From positions 1 to 5,732 of the forward strand of contig DMBA01000027.1 of NCBI GenBank assembly GCA_003446315.1: DNA of 5,732 bases, written 5' to 3'. Position 1 is the stretch's first letter, and the number at the start of each line of letters is the position of its first letter. Below the pieces are notes generated by a model that worked only from the letters and a program-made list of their open reading frames with translations, did no database searches and was not told the DNA's origin. Both the position numbers and the translations under genes were made by a program. Source of the DNA: Ruminococcus sp. Lineage in GTDB: Bacteria; Bacillota; Clostridia; Oscillospirales; Ruminococcaceae. Below, in pieces: positions 5,708 to 5,732 of this stretch.

Positions 5708-5732
5708 TCGCACTCTGCGGAGTGCGACTTAG
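5708..5732 (-). repeat. CGCA-loop hairpin at the right edge, inverted relative to the left element
   Basis: On the minus strand the window begins CTAAG, then TCGCACTC-CGCA-GAGTGCGA (5727-5708), then AA. The left element has CTAAGT at 309-314, where GT begins its last hairpin, followed by AAA, and also an internal TCGCTCAC-CGCA-GTGAGCGA (192-211). The loop and flanks are shared while the stem bases differ. The element probably continues past the edge of the window. Confidence 0.55.

Overview
The window looks like chromosomal DNA of a Gram-positive anaerobe of the class Clostridia. A relative of Ruminococcus (Oscillospiraceae) is my best guess. The reasons are strong AGGAGG-type ribosome binding sites, consensus sigma-A-like promoters, a Pol I whose 3'-5' exonuclease site is degenerate, cupin/AraC regulators of the kind common in gut Firmicutes, roughly balanced base composition with AT-rich promoter regions, and intergenic DNA packed with short hairpins. 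The genus is an inference from style, not from a marker gene.

Layout from left to right: 1-84 is probably the last 27 codons of a plus-strand gene. Positions 86-333 are a composite element made almost entirely of consecutive hairpins. Positions 334-426 are a short leader for polA. Plus-strand polA (427-2970) overlaps plus-strand rimI (2954-3412) by 17 nt, so the two form an operon. A bidirectional intrinsic terminator (3411-3463) separates this operon from two minus-strand AraC-family regulators, at 3473-4336 and 4675-5454. Each regulator has its own promoter and they are separated by an AT-rich control region (4337-4674). Positions 5455-5732 hold the promoter of the second regulator, a palindrome over its -10 box, a terminator-like hairpin, a G/C-run hairpin, and at the very edge another hairpin of the kind seen in the left element, in the opposite orientation.

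Functionally, polA-rimI is a housekeeping pair: DNA repair and Okazaki-fragment processing, plus an N-terminal protein acetyltransferase. The two AraC regulators probably sense small ligands, perhaps sugars, but no target operon lies in the window. The most unusual signal is the hairpin family. At least three hairpins share a CGCA loop and a trailing AA(A) while their stems differ by compensated changes. Two of them also share a CTAAGT prefix and face each other from opposite sides of the four-gene block. I see no evidence for a defence system, CRISPR array, transposase, tRNA or rRNA here.
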